Below are positions 7,449 through 10,952 of a stretch of 10,952 nt of DNA, one piece after another. Below the pieces are notes generated by a model. It was not told the origin of the DNA, did no database searches, and saw only the letters and a list, made by a program, of their open reading frames with translations. The translations under genes were made by a program, and so were the position numbers. The stretch spans positions 1 to 10,952 of the forward strand of contig DASPTB010000195.1 in NCBI GenBank assembly GCA_035623615.1. The letters run 5' to 3'. Each line of letters begins with the position of its first letter. The first letter of the stretch is position 1. The stretch comes from DASPTB01 sp035623615. Lineage in GTDB: Bacteria > Actinomycetota > UBA4738.

Positions 7449-8255
7449 TCAGACGAGGTCGGGCTCAGGGTCGGGGAGCGCGCGGAGCGCGAGGCGTTCG
7501 GCCGCGCCGGAGTCCACGATCACGCGCGTCCGGTCTCCCCGGAAGAGATCCCGCGCCCACTCGACGGGGATGTGATCCTCGCCGAACGCGGTCCGCTCGA
7601 CCAGTAGCAACGGCATCCCCGCCTTGCCTTCGAGGAGCGACGCCTCGTGCTTGTCGGCCACCACCGGCTCGAGGTGCTCGACGGTCCTCGTCACTCGCGT
7701 CCCGTAGCGGCGCTCGAAGATCTCGTACAGCGACCCGTCGAGCGGTCCGTCGAGGAGCCCTGGGAACCGGTCGGCGGGGAAGATCGATCGCTCGAGCGCC
7801 AGCGGCTCCCCGTCGGAGAGCCGCAGACGCACGACCTCGAGGGTCATCGCGCCTTCGGGGATCGAGAGCGCTTCGGCGGCCTGGCGCCCCGCCCGGATCT
7901 GCTCGGAGGAAACGACCTTCGCGCCGGCGCGGTGTCCCTGGCGGCGGAGCTGCTGCGTCAGGCCGGCGGGAGCGTTCAGGTCGCGCTCGATCTTCGGCTC
8001 GGCGACGAACGTCCCGCCGCGGCGCCCGACCGAGCGGTGGACGAGACCACGCCTCGCCAGCGAATCGAGTGCCTGGCGAAGCGTCATCCGGCTCACGTTC
8101 AGTCGCGTGGCGAGCTCGCGTTCGGACGGGAGCCGGTCGCCGGGCCTCAGCTCGCCCGCCTCGATCGACTCCGCGACCCGGTCCTCGATCTGCGCGTAGG
8201 CCGGCGCGCCCGAGCGATCGAGCTTCGCGAGCAGCCTTCTGGGTAGAGCGGTCAC
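7449..8255 (-). CDS. GntR family regulator, HutC subfamily (wHTH + UTRA domain)
   Basis: A 268-residue ligand-sensing repressor, expected to control the flanking amine-catabolism genes. The N-terminal GntR winged helix covers about 17-86: YAQIEDRVAESIEAGEL (20-36), RPGDRLPSERELATRLNVSR (37-56), then MTLRQALDSLARRGLVHR (57-74) and the wing GRRGGTFVA (77-85). The C-terminal UTRA effector domain covers about 98-245, including VVRLRLSDGEPLALERS (141-157) and the LLLVERTAFGEDHIPVEW stretch (216-233). The GTG start at 8255 has a strong GGAGGGGG Shine-Dalgarno 5 nt away. The effector is likely the pathway's substrate or an intermediate. It is co-transcribed with the downstream flavoprotein (4-nt gap) and has an operator-like element upstream, suggesting autoregulation. 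Confidence 0.92.
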   Translation of the reverse strand: MTALPRRLLAKLDRSGAPAYAQIEDRVAESIEAGELRPGDRLPSERELATRLNVSRMTLRQALDSLARRGLVHRSVGRRGGTFVAEPKIERDLNAPAGLTQQLRRQGHRAGAKVVSSEQIRAGRQAAEALSIPEGAMTLEVVRLRLSDGEPLALERSIFPADRFPGLLDGPLDGSLYEIFERRYGTRVTRTVEHLEPVVADKHEASLLEGKAGMPLLLVERTAFGEDHIPVEWARDLFRGDRTRVIVDSGAAERLALRALPDPEPDLV

Positions 8256-8283
8256 GGGTCCCCCTCCGCAGCCGACAAACCCA

Positions 8284-8315
8284 ACCTAGCCCCACCTCCC
8301 GGAAAAAGTCCAGAC
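8284..8315 (-). promoter_or_regulatory. Possible gntR promoter (TGGACT-N18-TAGGTT)
   Basis: On the minus strand TGGACT (complement of 8308-8313) and TAGGTT (TANNNT-type -10, about 8284-8289) are 18 bp apart. The -35-like box is part of the 17-bp operator-like element, so a bound regulator would occlude it. The match is weak and is supported mainly by the same layout at the permease gene. Confidence 0.4.
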
Positions 8316-8324
8316 CTTTGTGCC
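8308..8324 (+). promoter_or_regulatory. Putative GntR operator, copy 1 (upstream of gntR)
   Basis: GTCCAGACCTTTGTGCC, matching copy 2 at 10030-10046 in 16 of 17 positions and in the same orientation. The core GTC-CA-GAC is dyad-symmetric; with four more bases each side (AAAA ... CTTT), 6 of 8 pairs match. GTCCAGACC differs by one base from the GTCTAGACC core known for HutC/DasR-type operators. It is 53 bp upstream of the gntR start, suggesting autoregulation. Confidence 0.72.
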
Positions 8325-8349
8325 GGCCCGAACCCTCTCCGAGAAGCGC

Positions 8350-8375
8350 GCGGCCGGGATCGAGAACCCGGCCGC
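8350..8375 (-). terminator. Hairpin downstream of the permease gene
   Basis: GCGGCCGGG (8350-8358), 8-nt loop, CCCGGCCGC (8367-8375): a perfect 9-bp GC-rich stem 33 nt past the permease stop. It probably ends permease transcription before gntR, which has its own control region just beyond. Only a poor T-run (TTCT) follows on the minus strand. Confidence 0.6.
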
Positions 8376-8408
8376 ACCCACTCGATTCGCGCAGCGCCCC
8401 CGACCGGT

Positions 8409-9974
8409 TCAGGCCTCCGTCGACGCGGTCGCGGGTCCGTCCTCCGGGATGATCACCGGCGTGTACGGCTTCGAGCGTTGCACCGCCAGGAAGTAGATCG
8501 CCCCGATGATCACGATGACGACCATGACGAGCTCGATGATCGGGATCTTGTTCAAGAACGAGATGTGGAAGTTGACGAACCCTCCCGTTTGCGAGGCCTT
8601 CGGGTTCGAGTACACACGCAGCGACGTGTCGCTCGTGGCGGGCCACAGGAAGTTCACGAGCATCGCGGCCCCCCACAGCAGACCAAGGATGTTGACGGGA
8701 ATCCCCCACGCTCCCAGGCGGAACGGCGCCTTGGTGCGGGGCCAGCCCTTGAACCGCGCCCGAAGCACCGCGAGCCCCCCGAGCAGGTAGGAGAGGTAGA
8801 TCATCGCCGTCGCGGCGACCGCGATGATCGTCGCTCCGGCGAACTGGATGAACGGGATCGCCGAGAGCACCGCCACCGCGACGCACGAGCCGATCGGCGT
8901 GTGCAGGCTCGGGCTCACCTTGGCGAGCGGCTTCGACAGCGGCAGCTGGTCGTCGCGCGCCATCCCAAAGCACAGCCGGATCGTCGATGTCATGATCGAC
9001 ATGCAGCACACGAAGATCGCGGCTGAGACGACCAGCAGATAGACGGTGGCGAACGCGCTCGACAGGTTGTCCTCGATCACGTTCTGCGGGCCGATGAAGT
9101 TCGCCGGGTTGATCGCCGCGTGCTTGTCGATGACCGCCATCAGCGTGCCCCACAGGAAGATCCCGCCGATGATGAACGCCCCGATGATCGAGCCGAGGAT
9201 CGCCTTCGGCGCTTCGACGCGCGGATTCCTGGTTTCTTCAGCCAGCGTGCCGGCGGTATCGAACCCGTAGATGACGAACAGGCTCATGAACATCGCGACC
9301 AGGAAGGTGCTCGGGTTGAGCTTCGCTCCCCACGTCTGGAAAATGACGCCGACGCCGTTGTGGTTGTGGAACAGGGCGAGGACGAAGGCGAACACGACCA
9401 TGCCGAGGATCTCGAAGATGACGCCCGTGTTGTTCACGATGGAGACGAGCCGCACCCCGTAGATGTTCAGCACGGTGCAGACGATCAACGTGATCAGCGC
9501 GACCACGAGCTGGGCGTGGCTTCCCAGCGTGTTGTTGAAGTTGGTCCCGAACATCGAGTTGACGGCCGGGAGGAGGGCGATCGGAAGCGTCGCACACACG
9601 GCCGCGACGGTGATGATACCGGCGAAGAAGTAGATCCATCCGGTGAACCACGCGTACGAGCGGTTCGCGAGGTACTTCGTCCACTGGAAGACCGAGCCGG
9701 CGACCGGATAGTGGCTCGAGAGCTCCGCCCAGTTGAGGGCGATCATGAACTGGCCGAACGCGACGACCGGCCAGGTCCAGAACATGACGCCGCCGATCGA
9801 CAACGCGAGGAAGTACAGCGTGAAGATCCCCGTCGACGGCGAGATGTAGCTGAAGGCGACCGCGAACGAGCTGAAGACGCCGAGGGAGCGCTTCAGCTCC
9901 TGTTTGTATCCGAACTTGGCGAGGTCGGCCTCGTCCTGATCCTGCTGGGTCTTGTGCGGATCCGTGGTTGCCAT
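8409..9974 (-). CDS. APC-superfamily amino-acid permease (ACT/GABA-permease-like)
   Basis: A 521-residue secondary transporter of the amino acid-polyamine-organocation family, predicted to import an amino acid or amine across the cytoplasmic membrane. The hydrophilic N-terminus (1-30) is followed by about 12 hydrophobic helices. Helix 1 has the unwound SYISPSTGIF (42-51). The conserved loop EETRNPRVEAPKAI (246-259) is the EExxNPxxxxPxAI signature of the amino acid/choline transporter-like group, and FGMARDDQLP (336-345) is also typical. The linker before the last helix (about 445-478) is long. The ATG at 9974 follows a GAGGGGGG Shine-Dalgarno. It lies between the two flavoproteins with the GntR operator-like element upstream, so its substrate is probably the methylated amine they degrade. 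Choline, GABA or a conventional amino acid cannot be ruled out. Confidence 0.9.
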   Translation of the reverse strand: MATTDPHKTQQDQDEADLAKFGYKQELKRSLGVFSSFAVAFSYISPSTGIFTLYFLALSIGGVMFWTWPVVAFGQFMIALNWAELSSHYPVAGSVFQWTKYLANRSYAWFTGWIYFFAGIITVAAVCATLPIALLPAVNSMFGTNFNNTLGSHAQLVVALITLIVCTVLNIYGVRLVSIVNNTGVIFEILGMVVFAFVLALFHNHNGVGVIFQTWGAKLNPSTFLVAMFMSLFVIYGFDTAGTLAEETRNPRVEAPKAILGSIIGAFIIGGIFLWGTLMAVIDKHAAINPANFIGPQNVIEDNLSSAFATVYLLVVSAAIFVCCMSIMTSTIRLCFGMARDDQLPLSKPLAKVSPSLHTPIGSCVAVAVLSAIPFIQFAGATIIAVAATAMIYLSYLLGGLAVLRARFKGWPRTKAPFRLGAWGIPVNILGLLWGAAMLVNFLWPATSDTSLRVYSNPKASQTGGFVNFHISFLNKIPIIELVMVVIVIIGAIYFLAVQRSKPYTPVIIPEDGPATASTEA

Positions 9975-9986
9975 CCCGTCCCCCCT

Positions 9987-10000
9987 CGAAGCTGGCTTCG
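9987..10000. repeat. Palindrome CGAAGC-TG-GCTTCG in the permease leader
   Basis: A perfect 6-bp inverted repeat with a 2-nt centre in the permease 5' region, adjacent to its Shine-Dalgarno (complement of about 9981-9988). It could be a second protein-binding site or a small mRNA hairpin limiting translation. No family-specific match is recognised. Confidence 0.4.
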
Positions 10001-10005
10001 CGCGA

Positions 10006-10034
10006 ACGGTATTCGACCGCCGGTCAATTGTCCA
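10006..10034 (-). promoter_or_regulatory. Possible permease promoter (TGGACA-N17-TACCGT)
   Basis: On the minus strand TGGACA (complement of 10029-10034; 5 of 6 to TTGACA) and TACCGT (TANNNT-type, complement of 10006-10011) are 17 bp apart. The -35 overlaps the operator-like element just as at gntR. The -10 is poor by the sigma-70 consensus. Confidence 0.4.
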
Positions 10035-10046
10035 GACCTTTATGCC
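10030..10046 (+). promoter_or_regulatory. Putative GntR operator, copy 2 (permease/flavoprotein divergent region)
   Basis: GTCCAGACCTTTATGCC, differing from copy 1 (8308-8324) at one position of 17, with the same GTC-CA-GAC core. It sits 56 bp upstream of the permease ATG and 67 bp upstream of the divergent flavoprotein GTG, so it could control both. No convincing rightward promoter could be placed, so control of the rightward gene is less certain. Confidence 0.72.
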
Positions 10047-10076
10047 CGTTGTGCGGCCCGGTACGATCGCCCCGCG

Positions 10077-10094
10077 GGCCGGCGGTTGCCGGCC
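10077..10094. repeat. GC-rich hairpin in the leader of the second flavoprotein gene
   Basis: GGCCGGC (10077-10083), loop GGTT, GCCGGCC (10088-10094): a perfect 7-bp stem ending 6 nt before the Shine-Dalgarno AGGGGG (10101-10106). It may affect translation or early elongation. The leader is too short for a glycine riboswitch and no such core was seen. Confidence 0.4.
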
Positions 10095-10113
10095 GCTTCA
10101 AGGGGGTCGCAGG

Positions 10114-10952
10114 GTGGCGACGGATCGCGCGCGTGTGGTGGTGGTCGGCGGCGGCATCACGGGATGCAGCGTCGCCTATCACCTCGCCAAGGCGGGCTGG
10201 ACCGACGTGCTGCTGCTGGAGAAAGGCGAGCTGACCAGCGGCTCCACGTGCCACGCGGCGGGGCTGGTCACGATGTTCAACCCGTCGCCCACGATGATGC
10301 AGTTCCGCCGCTACTCGATCGATCTGTACCGGGAGCTCGGGGTGTTCGAGGCCGTCGGCAGCCTGCGGATCGCATCCAGCCGAGAGCAGTTCATGGAGTT
10401 GCAGCGCGGCGTCAGCCGGGCCAAGGGCATCGGGCTCGACGTGGACCTCGTCTCCGCCGAGGAGACGCGCCGAATGATGCCGGCAGCGAGCCCATCGTCA
10501 CTGCACGGCGCCGTGTGGGTGCCCGGCGACGGCCACCTCGACCCTCATACGGCGACCCACGCCGTCGCGGCCGCCGCGCGCTCGCTGGGCGCGACGATCC
10601 GCACGGGCGTCCGCGTCACCGGGATCGAGCTCTCGCCGGCTCGCGAGGTGCGGCGCGTGTTCACCGACGCCGGGCCGGTGGAGACGGAGACCGTCGTGGT
10701 CGCGGCCGGCATCTGGGCGCCGCGGGTCGCGTCGATGGTCGGCGCGCCGGTTCCCTCGACGCCGGTCGATCACCAGCACATCGCGCTGAAGGCCGTTCCC
10801 GGCTCGGAGCTCCCGCGCGACATGCCGTGCTTCCGCGATCCCGACAACCTCGTGTACGGGAAGTCCGAGCTCGGCGGCGTGCTGTTCGGCGGCTACGAGC
10901 CGAACCCCGTCGCCCGGTGGATCGACGGCGCTCCCTGGGATCACTCGTCGCA
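10114..10952 (+). CDS. Second dimethylglycine/sarcosine dehydrogenase-like flavoprotein (5' part, runs off window)
   Basis: The first 279 codons of an FAD-dependent amine oxidoreductase paralogous to the one at 5024-7444. Visible: Rossmann VVVVGGGITGCS (8-19), LLEKGELTSGSTCHAAGLV (34-52), with His47 as the expected covalent FAD ligand, and GSLRIASSREQF (82-93). VVVAAGIWAPRVA (194-206) is the FAD-domain AGxW element. VDHQHIAL (218-225) and GGYEPNP (259-265) correspond to the substrate-site region of the paralog. The GTG at 10114 is chosen because AGGGGG sits 7 nt upstream and the Rossmann motif begins at residue 8. If it follows the family it continues about 530 more residues and ends in a GcvT domain, but that part is outside the window. 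It likely performs a second demethylation step or acts on a related N-methyl substrate. Confidence 0.88.
   Translation, partial: MATDRARVVVVGGGITGCSVAYHLAKAGWTDVLLLEKGELTSGSTCHAAGLVTMFNPSPTMMQFRRYSIDLYRELGVFEAVGSLRIASSREQFMELQRGVSRAKGIGLDVDLVSAEETRRMMPAASPSSLHGAVWVPGDGHLDPHTATHAVAAAARSLGATIRTGVRVTGIELSPAREVRRVFTDAGPVETETVVVAAGIWAPRVASMVGAPVPSTPVDHQHIALKAVPGSELPRDMPCFRDPDNLVYGKSELGGVLFGGYEPNPVARWIDGAPWDHSS

Noticed and set aside
5789..8452. Very long rightward open frame (about 887 codons) antisense to the flavoprotein and gntR
   Set aside because: The translation is Arg/Ala/Pro/Asp-rich with no domain motif, and it lies opposite two genes with clear family signatures. High GC with G/C third positions keeps antisense frames open.
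7465..9153. Leftward open frame of about 562 codons overlapping gntR and the permease
   Set aside because: It is in a different frame on the same strand as two genes with strong domain evidence, and its translation has no family features.
9975..10113. Possible glycine riboswitch upstream of the GcvT-related flavoprotein
   Set aside because: The leader is too short and lacks the conserved glycine aptamer core; only a simple hairpin is present.

Overview
The window is high-GC (estimated by eye at 65-70%), densely coded, and uses TGA stops at every gene end seen, with GTG starts at three genes. Together with promoters that fit TTGAC-N17/18-TANNNT and several starts that look leaderless, this suggests an actinobacterial (Actinomycetota) chromosome. 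The lineage is an inference. No rRNA, tRNA, CRISPR, phage or insertion-sequence material was seen.

Left part (1-4979): A partial Lhr-type superfamily 2 helicase reads leftward out of the window from 1265. Divergent to it, two translationally coupled genes read rightward: a choline/ethanolamine-kinase-like phosphotransferase (1323-2216) and a NimA-like/pyridoxamine-oxidase-fold flavin-binding protein (2213-2875). They converge on a leftward marR-MFS pair: a MarR regulator (4452-4979) and a 14-helix DHA2 drug-efflux-type transporter (2888-4462), overlapping by 11 bp. The convergent stop codons at 2873-2890 both lie inside one perfect hairpin. The MarR gene has a clear promoter with TTAG/CTAA operator-like half-sites between and over its -35 and -10 boxes.

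Right part (5024-10952): This is a coherent catabolic module. It holds an 806-residue flavoprotein fused to a GcvT (tetrahydrofolate-binding) domain (5024-7444), a HutC-type GntR regulator 4 nt upstream of it (7449-8255), an APC-superfamily amino-acid permease (8409-9974), and, divergent from the permease, a second paralogous flavoprotein that runs off the right edge (10114-10952+). Both flavoproteins carry the GST-x-H-x-AGL motif of covalently flavinylated dimethylglycine/sarcosine dehydrogenases. The likely job is import of an N-methylated amino acid (dimethylglycine, sarcosine, or an N-methylaminobutyrate-type compound) and stepwise oxidative N-demethylation, with the one-carbon unit passed to tetrahydrofolate.

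The most informative non-coding signal is a 17-bp element, GTCCAGACCTTT[G/A]TGCC, found twice in the same orientation: upstream of gntR (8308-8324) and in the permease/flavoprotein divergent region (10030-10046). Its GTC-N2-GAC core resembles HutC/DasR-type operators, and at both copies it overlaps a possible -35 box. It is the best candidate for the GntR operator and would tie the gntR-flavoprotein operon, the permease and perhaps the second flavoprotein into one regulon. The exact substrate cannot be read from the sequence.
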